This document shows positions 35,295-47,147 of a stretch of 64,000 nt of DNA, piece after piece; the first letter of the stretch is position 1; each line of letters starts with the position of its first letter. The notes beneath the pieces were generated by a model. The model had not been told where the DNA came from and made no database searches. It worked only from the letters and a program-made list of their open reading frames with translations. Source of the DNA: Ypsolopha sequella (lineage: Eukaryota > Arthropoda > Insecta > Lepidoptera > Ypsolophidae). The translations under genes and the position numbers were made by a program. The stretch lies in assembly GCA_934047225.1 (NCBI GenBank), contig OW204000.1:14464001-14528000 (forward strand), written 5' to 3'.

Positions 35295-35314
35295 TTTTTG
35301 TAATTAACCATATT

Positions 35315-35395
35315 TTTAGGGTTCCGTACCCGAATTGTGTGGTGCTCGGAACCCTTTTTGCGCGAATCTGACTCACATTTCTCTATTTTTTTGGA
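35315..35395 (+). mobile_element. AGGGTTCCGTA-family repeat, deleted to its ends
   Basis: It starts 'AGGGTTCCGTACCCGA' and within 30 bp reaches 'CGGAACCCTTTTTGCGCG' and CTGACTCACATTT, so almost the whole interior is missing. Confidence 0.6.
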
Positions 35396-35514
35396 AGTTG
35401 TTCGATATGATTACAAAAAGTAGCTACTAGTTTGGTAAATTAGTAGTTAGAACCACGTTAGAACATAATCCTATATTCATGCTGAACAAAAATGCGATTG
35501 AAAAGCTAGATAGA

Positions 35515-35880
35515 AATAAATTATAAAAATGAGGTCTGTTAACACACCTTTTCTCCTTTTTTGACGAATAGGAATCATGTCAGGAACTCAAACATATTTT
35601 ATTAGATGGATTTTAACAATATCTAGATAAAATCTTAGATGTAAAAACTTGGACTAAAGATATAAAGAAATAAAAGACGCTGCCAGTCTCTGCAGACTGG
35701 CACAGAATAGAGAAGAGTTTGTGTGGTGGTCGCCGACATCGGCTAGGATATGAAGAAGAAGATTTTGATTGAAGAAAATTTGGCTAGCTAGTAAAGTCTA
35801 CTTTTTCTCTTTTTTCCCGAATCCATCCCTCTTGTCTGTGTGTTTTTCTGCTTGGTGATATTGACCGTTGAAAAATTCAC
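35515..35880 (+). mobile_element. TTAA MITE family A, interrupted by a retroelement tail
   Basis: Family A blocks ('TTTGACGAATAGGAATCATG', 'ATCCATCCCTCTTG') flank an insert at about 35650-35765. The insert reads 'CTGCAGACTGGCACAGAATA' and 'CGCCGACATCGGCTAGGATA' plus (GAA)n, the usual 3' end of an RTE-like LINE. Confidence 0.55.
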
Positions 35881-36361
35881 ATTACCGATATCAACGGAAC
35901 TGTACGCTTTACAGACTTTTGAAATCCGCCTAAATCCTTCATTTTTCGCTTTCGTCGCAATCGTATGAAATATCTACGCTTTTTGTTTACTCCGTTATTT
36001 TGTAAAATGTTGGTTATTTATTGCCACCAAATTCTTGCTAATAAAATATCCTATTAAGAACGGATAACTTGACCTTTCAATTTAACTATAAAGGTTTAGA
36101 TGAACGATGTCGGCGTTCCTTTCCTTTTTGTCTAATAGAGTTGTGAAGGCCACATGGCCAACAAAATAAAATATTATATAAAAAAGCAACATTTATACTG
36201 AACTATTTTTATTTTGAATAAATAAATACGTATTAAAAATAATTAAAAAGATTATTTTTTATATAAATATTTCATCCACTTGGGGTCGGTCGTCATCAGT
36301 CAAATATAGTCAGACATGACGACCCCGTGGGTCGACAAATATCTCGAAAAAATCGTGTCAT
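35881..36361. other. No gene recognised
   Basis: AT-rich intronic or intergenic DNA without recognised elements. Confidence 0.4.
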
Positions 36362-36662
36362 TTTTAGGGTTCCGTACCCAAAGGGTAACCAACGGGACCC
36401 TATTACTAATACTCCGCTGTCCGTCTGTCACCAGGCTGTATCTCATGAACCGTGATAGAAATTTTAAAATGTAGATGGTAGATGAAATTTTCACAGATGA
36501 TGTATTTCTGTTGCCGCTATAACAACAAATACTAAAAAACAGAATAAAATAAATATTTAAGGGGGCTCCCATACAACAGACATGTTTTTTTTTTGCCGTT
36601 TTTATAGATAATGGTATGGAACCCATCGTGCGCGAGTCCGACTTGTACTTGGGAGGTTTTTA
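36362..36662 (+). mobile_element. AGGGTTCCGTA-family repeat, 300-bp subtype
   Basis: It starts 'TTAGGGTTCCGTACCC', contains 'GGCTGTATCTCATGAACCGT' and 'TGTTGCCGCTATAACAACAA', and ends 'CGTGCGCGAGTCCGACTTGT'. This internal sequence differs from the 'CAGCCTCATAACTTT' subtype at 1682 and 29501. Confidence 0.7.
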
Positions 36663-36761
36663 ATTATGTTAATACGTATATAAGTGTAAATGAAAATAAA
36701 AGCTCACAAATAATAAAAATATTTAACTCAGTTTTGACCAGGAAACAATAGAATTACTCAC

Positions 36762-36942
36762 CGGCAGCGGGAAGGGCGCGGGGCGGTGCTGGCTCATGAC
36801 GTTGAAGGGCATGCGGGGCTCAGGTCCCGGCGCCGGACCGGTCGGGCGCTGCTCCGGCTGCGGCCGAATGGGAAGCCGGACCGGGCCGGACAGTGGGAAC
36901 GCGAACACCTGCGACTGGGGCTCCGGGAAGCCGTTCATACCT
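36762..36942 (-). CDS. Type II membrane protein gene, exon with Pro-rich segment (last exon seen)
   Basis: The exon is 181 nt: acceptor ..TTTCAG before position 36942, donor GTGAGT after 36762. It enters in phase 2 (completing an Arg codon, AG|A, with the upstream exon) and leaves in phase 0. It encodes RGMNGFPEPQSQVFAFPL and then a Pro/Arg/Gln-rich chain ending PAPFPLP, 60 codons plus the split one. GC content is about 70% in AT-rich surroundings. No stop codon is present, so at least one further exon must lie downstream; I found no convincing one between here and position 1. The Pro-rich composition suggests a disordered extracellular tail. The family is not recognised. Confidence 0.85.
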
Positions 36943-37377
36943 CTGAAACAATACAGTGGGATGTAAGAATATTGTTGTCAAATTTCTTAGTACTTAAATG
37001 GGGTGAAAGCAAAAATAGCAATTGTAATAATAAACAGTTTAAAAAAGTAATTAGCCATGGGTAATTCACAATTAAACAAAATTATTTATATAATAAGATC
37101 TACAATAAGTAGAGCACGGAACTAGTGAGAATAATAACAAATCCACCGCGCCATCTAACTTTGCGGGCGTGTTGTTAGCAGTTATCTCTGTAAACATCCT
37201 TCCTTGCGAACGCTATGAAAATTTGCAACTTTGCCGCCATCTTTGACTATATTTATAAATTACAATCGTAAACATTTTCTGTGCAACAATTTAGTAAGTA
37301 GGTACTTATTCAGTGTAGACAAAACACTAGATCTTAGTACTACTTGTCACAAAGTGAACTATATCTACTTATGTAGG

Positions 37378-37803
37378 TTAAGGCGCACCGGAAAAAAAAT
37401 GACATTTTTAGAACTTCTATATCTACTTCGGTATATAATGTATAATTTTGATAAAATAGTATATTATTTTTGAAATCTTTCTCTAAGGATCTGTTAAAAC
37501 AGAAACGCGATTGGAGAATTTCGACTCGATAGAAGTATTTATTGAAATGAGGTCTTTATCGACACCAATTCTCCTGGTTTGACAATTTAGAATGACATAT
37601 AGACTGCAATTATATTTTATTAGATGGGTTTTTAACAGTATCTAGGACCTGGTTAAACGAAATTTTGATAGCATTTTTAGTACATTTTATATTAATAAAA
37701 AACCGACTTTTTGCTACTTTTCCACGAATCCGTCCCTCTCGCACTGAGGGTTTTTTCGCATATGGAGTAACAGGGACGCTAAAACTTTTACATATCGCCT
37801 TAA
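37378..37803 (+). mobile_element. TTAA MITE, family A (full length)
   Basis: 426 bp between TTAA at 37378-37381 and 37800-37803. The ends TTAAGGCGCACCG and CATATCGCCTTAA share the TIR core TTAAGGCG. It sits in the intron between the exons at 43249 and 36762. Confidence 0.75.
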
Positions 37804-37904
37804 CATACCGAGTATAGACTCCCATCGAACTTTGCTAAAGAGTTATACAGGCTGTTTGAAATATCGATGTGAATATTTTCAGGGATGATAAATAAAGTGA
37901 TTTT

Positions 37905-38312
37905 GGACATTTCTGACTAAATGTGCTATGCAAAGTTTTGTATTTTTCAAATTATAGACATTTTTCAGTTTGATCTACTTGAAATTTGAATAAAACACTA
38001 TTTATGGCTAAAAATATGATTTTGTTTTAAATTATTTCTTAATACACTTCAATTAAACAAAAAAACAATATAAATGTGTTCAAAAAGTATTAAAAATAAA
38101 CATAAAGCTAAATAAAATACTATACGTGGAAACAGTTTTTTTTTTTGTAAATTTTTGTAAAAACTTAAATTAATATTTTTAGCCATAAATAGTGTTTTAT
38201 TCTTTTTTAAATGCAGTTACCTAATTTTAAGTAGAAAAAACTGAAAAATGTCTGTACCTTGAAAACTACAAAACTTTGCATAATAGTAAATTCAGTCAGA
38301 AATGTTTAATGT
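37905..38312. mobile_element. Long inverted-repeat (foldback) element
   Basis: The arms of about 130 bp include 'AAACACTATTTATGGCTAAA' at 37993 and its complement near 38180, and 'CTATGCAAAGTTTTGTATTT' at 37926 with its complement near 38270. The central part is A/T-rich. Confidence 0.65.
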
Positions 38313-39518
38313 AAATATGTAAATATGTACTAAGTGTTACTATACAATACGAGTAAGTTCTTTGTCTACAGCACAGAGCGTGAGTGCAACATTCTAAATC
38401 TCAGTCCATGTATCAAACGTTTCTAAACAAACCTTTGTCAGTTGCAATCCCCAGTCTCTGTGTACTCGGACGTGGCACGTGTGTTACGTGACGGACATTA
38501 GAAATGGGTGCCCTCTCCAGATTTAAACCACTTCACAAATAGCATTGAAGTTGCAGGAACCTCATCTGTCACCATTCACGCTGGACTTCCAGGGAGACTG
38601 TTCGAAATGTTGATGTCACCATAGGATGTATATCCTATGTCTATGGCTGTCACCATTCATACGTGCATGTACTCGTTACCGTGGTTGATACTTATTACTT
38701 GTACAAACAGGATGTAAAATGACAGTAATGATCAACTGATTTCCTAAACCAACATACCGGCGCGGACGCAAACAAAATATACTTTCTCATATACAATACA
38801 GATCCATGACTTTTATTCATTTCGTTAGTATGTTTTCTGAGACAGTTTCTTGCCGATTAGCTCTAGCACTAAATGCTGTCATATCAATCTAAAAAACTAT
38901 TTTCAATATAGTGTATAGAATTAAACAATAATTCGCTTAGATTCAATTATTTTAATGCGTGTTAATTCGAAAACCATTTCGAATTGTAGGTTTAATTTAA
39001 GCCATATTTTAGAACTTGTTGTCTAAAAATATCAAGATGATGAATATTTTTACGAAAAAGTTGCAACTTTCATTTGCCTTCGTGTGACGTCACTTGACAA
39101 ATGGCTGTTTAGAAATGTGTCCTTTGCTATCAAGATAAATTTATAAAAATTTGCTGCCGACTGCAGTGACAGATGGATGACAGATAAGTAGACACACAGA
39201 GACAGACCACTTTTTTATAAGCAATCAGACATCACAATCAGTACAATGTCTAAAATTCTCAAGTGACGTCTTAATCGACAATTCTTTAAAAAATCGTAAA
39301 AAATAATGGTTAATTTATAAAATAATGAAAACTATGTCCTAAAATGGCGTATATTCACATAAAAAAAAAATAAAAAAACTTTGAAATTTAGCTATGGGAA
39401 TTCGAGATAGAATAAATAGAATTTCATCGCTCTATAGTCTACATAGAAGGTATTCTAAATACAAATGTGCTTATTGATATTGAGATACCCCGCAGACCAT
39501 TAAAGTACATAAAGTAAG
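38313..39518. other. Intronic, no gene recognised
   Basis: Unique-looking AT-rich DNA. 'CTATGTCCTAAAATGGCGTA' at 39332 recurs in reverse around 45005-45030 and marks a minor repeat. Confidence 0.4.
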
Positions 39519-39659
39519 TACAGGTCGCGCCGGTAAATAATGCACATCGTGTCGTAGTGTCATCTCTGTCGCACGAAGCACTAAACAGTCCGGAGATAGA
39601 AACGACGCTGCACGAAGCGGAAGATAGCAGAAGTGCATTATTTTCTACCGGGTACTGTA
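39519..39659. mobile_element. Short MITE with AAATAATGCAC TIR
   Basis: The ends ACAGGTCGCGCCGGTAAATA and, in reverse, ACAGTACCCGGTAGAAAATA lead into the shared AATGCAC. The element is 141 bp with a GC-richer centre. Confidence 0.65.
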
Positions 39660-41317
39660 ATTACTTTGGTGACAAGACTGTAATAAAACGCCTACCATAC
39701 CTGCTAAATAGTTGAGGTACCTACTCTAAGATATCCGAAATGAGCCAAATAGACTTAGTTTTAGAAGGTCTCTTAAATGTCTTATTCAGTGTCTCTAAAA
39801 GATAGATAATTAATTATCTGAAATATAAGCACTTATTTTCAAATTAAGCGAAATAGTTTCGTTTTTGTTACTTTCGAGACTCATTTCTGCAGTCAAACTG
39901 CTCACATAGTTTTGCATGGCATTGTTTTAAGTAATTAGATTTGTTTCCTGTGTTGTAATTTAAATTAAATAAAACCATAAAATGCAATTTAAATGACCAT
40001 GAAATGAAGAGTCATTTATACAGCATTCAATGTGGCATCAGCAACAACTTTTCCCTAGATCTCAGTCTTTTGTTACGACTTCTCTTGCACTTTATCAGTA
40101 TTTATTTCCATTTTGGCAAACCCTTGAAAGAAGAAAAAACGCCAATAAACTTCTCTTATAAACCTGCATTATCAATGGGTAACTCTTGCCATGCCGTACG
40201 TAACTTGCAAAATCCAATTATTGAGGTTTAAACAATGGCTGTTTTGAACAAGCTTTGTGAGCATAGTTTATTGAATTCCCTTTAGCAGCACACTGTAACT
40301 GACTGGTCAAAATTAAAACTGTCGAGTAAGCGGTCTGCAATATATTCAGACAAATTTGTCCTACTCCAACGCTTTCATTTGACACTTGTCTTTCCTGCTC
40401 AGTGGAAGCGGGCCGCACAGAAAACTCGCGATTTCGAGCTGTTGTTATTTATTACTTACTTTGGAATTGGAGGAATGGGTTTTTAATATGACGGCCGTTT
40501 TGTGTCACATTTTCTACGTAGTTTAGTTTGCTATAAGTTTTATTGACTAAAACGTAGAATAACACAAATGAAATGATATTTAGATCATACCTTAGGCATA
40601 TATTTGCGATTTCATTGGATGCAGAAAAATGCAGGTAATCCGGGAAAACAAGAATACCCTCGTCTTAAAGTATAGTTAGCTCACTAATATTATATTATTC
40701 TTGTACAATCAATATTATTCTTGTACAGTATATTAGTATACTTAAGTTTCCTTTTGATGCACTGTTGGACCACAACTTTCACCATATTTTATTACATATC
40801 CTGATATTCTGCATAAAGTAGAAGGCCAGATGCACCTCTTATATTGGATGTTACTTTTAAAAGACCTTTCTCGGATAATATTTGCGATCAATACGAACAA
40901 CTTTTAGGGCGAGCAAATGGCGCTCTTTTTCACGGCACGGTGCTACAGTGCGATGCTACACATTGCTATAGCTACGAATTCACGTTCTACGAATCCAAAA
41001 TCCATCTCCAAACTCTTTTCATTGGTGGTTTTCCCAATATTCTGCTACCGTGATATTTATTTTTAATCACTCCTTTCGAAATTATGTGAGGAGAGCGGCG
41101 TTTCTTTGAACTTGTTTACGCTTTAATTTGAAAAACGTTTTGAGGAGTATTGAGATGGGTATCGAAAACATGATGGGTTTTACATCGATTCATCGCTTTG
41201 AAGAAAATGTTTAGGCTACTATTAACTTATTTTAAAGCTCAGAACAACATCAACGTTTTAAATCTAATTTAATTTTTATTTGTTAAAATAAAGACTTAGT
41301 ATATGCATATAGGTATA
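39660..41317. other. Intronic, no gene recognised
   Basis: AT-rich DNA. The open frames at 40004-40231 and 40844-41053 lack splice sites and resemble no family. Confidence 0.4.
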
Positions 41318-41583
41318 TACAAGGTGACTTTTTGATCATCGTCCAAATTCATACTGGTGGCTTGGTAAGTGATCAGTATCATGGATCAATAACAATTTTG
41401 GTGAAATTCGTAAAATGAAATTTTGACTCCCTATATTGATTCACTCGGGAGTGGAACTGAATTTCTATGGGAAGCCGAAATTTCATTTTACGAATTTCAC
41501 CAAAATTGTTATTGATCCATGATACTGATCACTTACCAAGCCACCAGTATGAATTTGGACGATGATTAAAAAGTCACCTTGTA
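41318..41583. mobile_element. TA-flanked foldback MITE, ACAAGGTGAC family
   Basis: It is a relative of 34795-35060. The ends ACAAGGTGACTTTTTGATCA and GTCACCTTGTA are flanked by TA. The arms 'TCACTTACCAAGCCACCAGT' and complement are more than 90% alike by eye. Confidence 0.8.
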
Positions 41584-41682
41584 TATTCCGAAAAACTCAT
41601 TGGTGCATGCCCGACTGGGGATCGAACCTGGATCTCAAGATTGAGAGGGCAGCGTTTTACCCTTAAGCTACCGCTGCTTAGT
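41584..41682 (-). mobile_element. tRNA-derived SINE head
   Basis: On the minus strand it carries an A-box-like TAGCTTAAGGGT and a B box GGTTCGATCCC, followed by the body start 'GGGCATGCACCAATGAGTTT'. It ends at the MITE 41318-41583, which has replaced or displaced the 3' part. Confidence 0.6.
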
Positions 41683-42083
41683 GTAAAGCCAATTTAATTG
41701 TACTCATTTTATATGCGTGGCATAGCAAAAAACTAATGCTTTTGTAGCAAGCACGTACCTAGGATTTAGGGGGGAGTTGGGGGGTCCAGTTCCAGGCAAA
41801 TGATTGAAATAACGCGCGGACACGTATATAAGTTTCTCGGAAATTCACAAATTATTTAGGAAAGTCACAGACAGAAAGGCATTTTTAGCGCTGTATTTAG
41901 AGATTTCGTCATTTTTGTGTTTTGTATCTTTAACATTCTCGGTGGGGTCTGGATCCCCTGGACGGCAATTCTGACACATGCAACAATTTGCGAAGGCCAA
42001 AGGCGAATGATTTTTAAAAGCTCTTTGTAAAAACTTGAAATAAAAACCTTTTAGCCGAATTGACAACATGTTTTACATGTCTT
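41683..42083. other. Intronic, no gene recognised
   Basis: A short GC-neutral stretch. The minus-strand open frame 41845-42069 has no recognisable motif. Confidence 0.4.
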
Positions 42084-42505
42084 TTAAGGCGCTACGAAAA
42101 AAAAATGGTCACTTTTAGAACTTGCATATCTACTTCAGTAAATAATGTATTATTTTGAAAAGATAGTACATTATTTTTGGAATCTTTTTCTAGGGATCTG
42201 TTAAACAGAAACGCGATGGGAGAAATTTGGCTCGATAGAAATATTTATTGAAATGAGGTCTTTTTCGACACCAATTCTCCTGGGTTGACAATTTAGAATG
42301 ACATATGGACTGCAATTATATTTTATTAGATGGGGTTTAACGGTATCTAGGACCTGGTTTAACGAAATTTTGATAGCAACTTTAATACATTTTATATTCA
42401 TAAAAAAACGACTTTTTGCTATTTTTCCACAAATCCGTCCCTCTCGCACTAAGGGTTTTTTCGTAACAGTAACAGGGACGCTAAAACTTTTACATATCGC
42501 CTTAA
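42084..42505 (+). mobile_element. TTAA MITE, family A (full length)
   Basis: It lies between TTAA at 42084-42087 and 42502-42505. It is very close to the copy at 37378-37803 over its whole length, including 'TAGGACCTGGTTTAACGAAA'. Both sit in the same intron in the same orientation. Confidence 0.8.
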
Positions 42506-42900
42506 GGAGTTTTACTTAGTAGAATTATCATCAGCATCACACATCATTTATCTCGTGATTAACGAAGTGGTATTTAACGAAGTGGTATTGCGAGAATAGC
42601 CGCCCTGGACCCTTCTTAGGTACATCCTTATTTCGTCGCTTAACGACTACTAGGGTCATGAAATTACGTACGATCTGAAAACAGCAATTGTAGGCAGTCA
42701 TTTATCAAGCAGGTTTTCCTACGCGAAGTTATTTTTACATTGCCTTAACTTTGCCAATTAGCTGACAGATTTATTGGAAGCATTGCGTATTTTAAAAGCG
42801 GTAGGTATGGTGATAGAGTGACAATTAATATTTACGGAGTATGTGTACAGGCCATGTACGATCTGCATGGTCATGCTGCAGTGTATCCTCAGGTAATAAA
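42506..42900. other. Intronic, no gene recognised
   Basis: No recognised signals; the tandem exon copies begin at its right edge. Confidence 0.4.
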
Positions 42901-43248
42901 GCGGCGCTCCATGAGTTCCTCGTGACGTCACCATTCTCAAGTAATACATGACAGTTACCTGGGCTCATCACCACCGTGACAGATGATGGCGACACGGTCA
43001 GCGTGCGCGGAGCGGGGTGCGAAGGCACCGAGGATATTAAAGGGGAAACGGCGCTCCATGAGTTCCTCGTGACGTCACCACTCTCAAGTAATACATGACA
43101 GACAGGCTCATCACCACCGTGACAGATGATGGCGACACGGTTAGCGTGCGCGGAGTGGGGGGCGAAGGCACCTAGGATGTTAAAGGGGAAACGGCGCTCC
43201 ATGAGTTCCTCGTGACGTCACCATTCTCATGTAATACATGACAGTTAC
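42901..43248 (-). pseudogene. Tandem copies of the 43249-43392 exon and its donor
   Basis: Downstream of the functional exon the same ~147-bp unit (exon 3' part, donor and about 35 bp of intron) is repeated twice and then partly a third time. The shared block GCGCTCCATG occurs at 43341, 43194, 43051 and 42904. Copy 2 reads MERRFPFNILGAFAPHSAH and has lost the donor by a short deletion near 43102. Copy 3 keeps a donor (AG|GTAACT, exon edge 42959). None has an acceptor, because the exon's first ~30 bp is not in the unit. Reading through the first donor meets TAA at once. The copies are therefore probably non-coding, although the high identity indicates recent duplication. Confidence 0.8.
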
Positions 43249-43392
43249 CTGGGCTCATCACCACCGTGACAGATGATGGCGACACGGTCAGCGTGCGCGG
43301 AGCGGGGGGCGAAGGCACCGAGGATGTTGAAGGGGAAGCGGCGCTCCATGGGTTCCTCGTGACGGCGTTCCACGACACAGTTCATGCGGCCT
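43249..43392 (-). CDS. Type II membrane protein gene, exon with two cysteines
   Basis: The exon is 144 nt: acceptor ..TTCACAG before 43392, donor GTAACT after 43249. It enters in phase 2 (AA|A completes Lys) and leaves in phase 2. It encodes KGRMNCVVERRHEEPMER, RFPFNILGAFAPRSAH and then DRVAIICHGGDEP, with one Cys in each half, which could form a disulfide outside the cell. The basic ERRHEEPMERR stretch could serve as a proprotein-convertase-like site, but this is inference. The real exon differs from its tandem copies at positions that keep it in frame. The family is not recognised. Confidence 0.85.
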
Positions 43393-44018
43393 CTGTGAAT
43401 TACACAAACAAGTCTTTTAGGCCATTGAAAATACTTCCAATTATAATACAGAATTACTTACAAGTGTGCAAAGCTTTAATTAAAAATTTATTTTCGTGTT
43501 CTAAATACAGACCAGTCAAACCAATAATTTCCGATAGTATATGCTCGGCCAGCTCAACTTTCGCGAGTACTTAAACTAACTTTGACTTGGATAACTAGGG
43601 AATTCAAGTTATATCAATAACAATGTATCTTTGCGACTTTAAACGCATTCGACGTGACTAGGCAGTAAGTTTTTCTACTTTACAATTTTAACTTTTAATG
43701 GGCTTCCAAGTATCATGAAACTTAATAAAAGTTTGTAAAAAGAGTGAACTGTGCGCTCTTGCCTTTGAAATTCGATGATGGCTTAATAATGAACTAAACA
43801 GTAACTATTGCAACAGTATTTTAAGCGTGTACTCGTGTTATGCCTTCTAATGAAACCTTGTAGGAAGCATCAAGTTTGCTGCTCATTAGAGCACAAATCT
43901 GTCGACTGAACAAAGAGATAACATGTTCCCTTGTCGTACTTAGCTTTATTTTGTCTTATGAGTAAAATTTCTTGTACTCATAGGAACTACACACTAGTCA
44001 TAGGAACACATTAGGGCA

Positions 44019-44585
44019 TAGGGTGTGCCGAAATTACACTTTTTTTGAATTTCATATTGCGACAGTGGAATTACTTTGAACAGATCTATAAAAAGCTTAA
44101 ATAAAAAAATATTGGACTATATATTCTACCCCCTCATCTGTTTCAAAGCTTTTCAAAATGTACGCAAGTTAAAAAAAAGTAAAATTTTATATATGTTTAT
44201 TTTAATTCACCAAAAATAGGTCATGAAAATTCTGTCGTTTTTTGAGGGCGTACGAAAAAAACGGGTAAAAAATGCCACAAATGGCAATCTCTTTTTAATT
44301 TACACAGTTTTATTTAATCTGAGATATGTTAAGTGACTAATATTTTCAAATATATTTTTTATGATATACTTTTATATGTCTATAACCAAAAGAGAAATAT
44401 AAAAAATATTACAGAAGAAAATAATTATTTCTTCCATACATTTTGAAAAGCTTTGAATCAAATGACGACAGAAGATGTAGTCCAATATTTTTTATTTTTT
44501 ATTTGAGCTTTTTATAGGTCCCTTCAAAGTAATTCCACTGTTATAACATGAAATTCAAAAATAAACGTAATTTCGACGCACCCTA
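44019..44585. mobile_element. MITE with TAGGGTGTGCCGAAATTAC TIR
   Basis: The ends TAGGGTGYGYCGAAATTAC are inverted (right end complement TAGGGTGCGTCGAAATTACG). Internal arms pair over 'GTGGAATTACTTTGAA' and 'AATATTGGACTA'. It is about 567 bp and sits in the short intron between the exons at 44696 and 43392. Confidence 0.75.
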
Positions 44586-44695
44586 CTTACGTCACGGGGT
44601 ATTAAGGTTAAGGTAATACCTCCCCCCCCCCATTTTAAAGCTATATATGCGAGTATACGTCCTTGCAGATGTCGTATTTCAGTAGATGAACTTAC

Positions 44696-44874
44696 TTCTG
44701 GTTGTTAGCAAGGAAAGCTCCCGCCAGCTCGTCCAGGTCGAACTGTATGGGCAGCTTGAACATCGGCCTCAGACCGTCGAGGTCGTCATCTTCTTCAGCG
44801 GAACTGTCAGAGTCGGAATTCTCGTCGCTGTCGGAGTTGGGAACTTCAATCTTTGTTTTGGTTACGTCTAATTT
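44696..44874 (-). CDS. Type II membrane protein gene, acidic exon
   Basis: The exon is 179 nt: acceptor ..CTTTGCAG before 44874, donor GTAAGT after 44696. It enters in phase 0 and leaves in phase 2. It encodes KLDVTKTKIEVPNSDSDENS, an acidic run (SDSDSSAEEDDDLDG) and then RPMFKLPIQFDLDELAGAFL ending ANNQ. The acidic run resembles casein kinase 2 or Golgi-kinase target sequence and is probably disordered. The FDLDELAGAFL part looks like an amphipathic helix. Its phase matches both neighbouring exons. The family is not recognised. Confidence 0.85.
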
Positions 44875-44935
44875 CTGCAAAGAGAGAAAGAAATACTCAA
44901 GTTCACTCTTCATGAACTACACCGGGCGGCGCTGA

Positions 44936-45662
44936 CCGAAACAAATAAATGGGGATTAAAAAGAAATTAAAATAATTCTTTTTTTATTTTTCAGGGAATA
45001 TACGCCATTTTAGGACATAGTTTTCATTATTTTGGTATAAAAATTAACCATTACATAACAATGACGATTAAGTTATTTTGTCAAATTCAGACTGATTAAA
45101 ATGTTAAAATGTATGGATTGTGTGTTTTATTTTTCCAAATAACACTGTAATTTACACCACGTGTATATAACATTACACGGAATTTCTTTGAAATCTACTG
45201 TATTTATCAGCAAGGAACTCCGTATTAAAAATAAGTATGATCTGTAATTGAAAATTATCAATAAACAATTTCTATGTCTAAATCAATGTTTGGAGATGGA
45301 AACGCTGCTATAGGCTTACATGTATTTTTTTTGTTGATAAAATTCGATTGCTATGTATAGTAAGGCAGGCGCGTGTATTGTAAATATTTAGATGGCCTGA
45401 ATAAGAATTGCCTTACAAAAGTTACATCATAGGGCAAAGTTTTAATTAATTAATTAATAAAGTGAAGATTTAAATTTGCAAGAATTAACGAAAATAGCAA
45501 CTGCATCAAAGTTGGTGCCTGTATTTTAAAGTTATGAAACGTTGTGTCGGAACTACCCGTGCATACTTTGTTCAAAGTGGGAACTCGAGACTCCAATTAT
45601 TACATTCTAGAATAGGAAATAGACTCACGTGGGCGTTCTGTGCATTTTATATGAAACAGATG
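44936..45662. other. Intronic, no gene recognised
   Basis: AT-rich DNA, with a reverse copy of the minor repeat at 39310-39360 near 45005-45055. Confidence 0.4.
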
Positions 45663-46110
45663 ATATACAAGGTGACCAAATTCATACATAAGACACGGTA
45701 AGTACTCTCTATCAAGGTTCGATTGTGAAATTCATAAATTATTATATTTCCGTGTTCCCTACAAACGCAAGCCCAGCCACGCATATTTTTTTTTTATTTA
45801 TTTATAAGCCAACAACAACACACGATAGGCTTCAGAAAAAAAAAAGTACATACAAAAAAATTAGGACGTCATAATTTCTACCAGCTACCAATTTGAGATG
45901 GCCATCATAGTTTTTGACACCCTTACTAACCTATGTCTAACCACAAAATATTTTGTGGTCTGTGGTAAGATGGAAAATGAGTATAAAGCACAAATTTTAC
46001 CATGGCACATAAAATATATGGGAGGTCAACATTTTATTGTGCGAAATTTTGATTCTGATACTGGTCACTTGTCAAGCCTCAAGTATGAATTTCGCTGATT
46101 GTATTTTGGA
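45663..46110. mobile_element. Diverged ACAAGGTGAC-family element
   Basis: The left end 'ATACAAGGTGACCAAATTCA' and the right part 'CACTTGTCAAGCCTCAAGTA' match the arms at 34795 and 41318. The middle carries extra sequence, including a T-rich run at 45786-45805. Confidence 0.5.
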
Positions 46111-46689
46111 ACAGAGATGTAGAGAACAGATATATATACAAGTAACATTATATAATTTATAGCAAAATACATCGTTTGGAAAATAAATAGTAATTAGATT
46201 GTAAAATCCATTTAGCCATCCAACGAGGGATGCTTCCAGCCTTTTATAGACCCTGCCGATCGACGGCGGTGATTTAAAAATATATATTTTTATAGTTTTA
46301 TTTATAGGTAAGTTTTTCTTTTAGGGTTTCTTTTTAGATTTAGAATTATTCTTGTCTTAGTAAGATTTAACTTTTATTATCTGTTATTTAAGTTTTTCTA
46401 TTTTTAAATAATGTTTCTGATGAAACAAATGCTTTGAGAAAAATTAAACTCAAACGGAGCCGCGGCTAATACGTCATACAATCATACTATATTTATAGCC
46501 GCTTGTGATATGTTAGTTGTCTAACATACTGATCAACTTTTAAAAGGATTATAAAAAACTAGACACTCAAAAAAACAAAAACCGTCTAAATGACTGTATG
46601 AGGATAATATACCCTTGGTTTTCCTCAAGCATAAAATTAGGTAACAAAAAAATCACAATACGGTAATTTAACACCCAATATAAATGATG

Positions 46690-46862
46690 TTATGGTAAAT
46701 GTATATATATAAAAACTGTTTTTTTTATTGTGTACCTTACCTTATTGTTTTTATGAAATTTTGTACGCCTCTGAGGCAAAATACATTATTAAATATTGTT
46801 GTCATCTACGCATGTAAACCTATGTTTCACAAATAAATTATTTGATTGATTGATTGATTAAA
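46690..46862 (+). mobile_element. Non-LTR retrotransposon 3' end with (TGAT)n tail
   Basis: The 3' UTR-like sequence ends 'TTCACAAATAAATTATTTGA' and (TTGA)4. It fits a 5'-truncated LINE in sense orientation. Confidence 0.5.
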
Positions 46863-47147
46863 AACCTGAATCAAACCTTTTTTTGCATTTCCCTAAATAC
46901 CTATTTCCATGAGTATGTTTTGTTAGCTCTGGGATGATGATTAGAGCCGTAGTAGTGCAAAAGTACTGTTGATTATTTGATGCAACACTGCACAAACAAG
47001 GTAAATAGTACACAGCTGCAGACTTGTAAACAAAACAACCGCAACACAGAACACCGTGTTGTTTGTAACTTTGTCATCTTCTATCACTAATTAGCCAATG
47101 AAAGCTGGATAATTGATGCGTTTCAGTTCACAAGGGTTTGCTTGTTT

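Noticed and set aside
42825..43202. 125-codon minus-strand frame with repeated S-rich units
   Set aside because: The frame runs through the duplicated exon copies out of the real reading frame; the real exon frame meets a stop at the first donor.
45898..46098. 66-codon plus-strand frame
   Set aside because: It is part of a diverged MITE related to 34795 and 41318.
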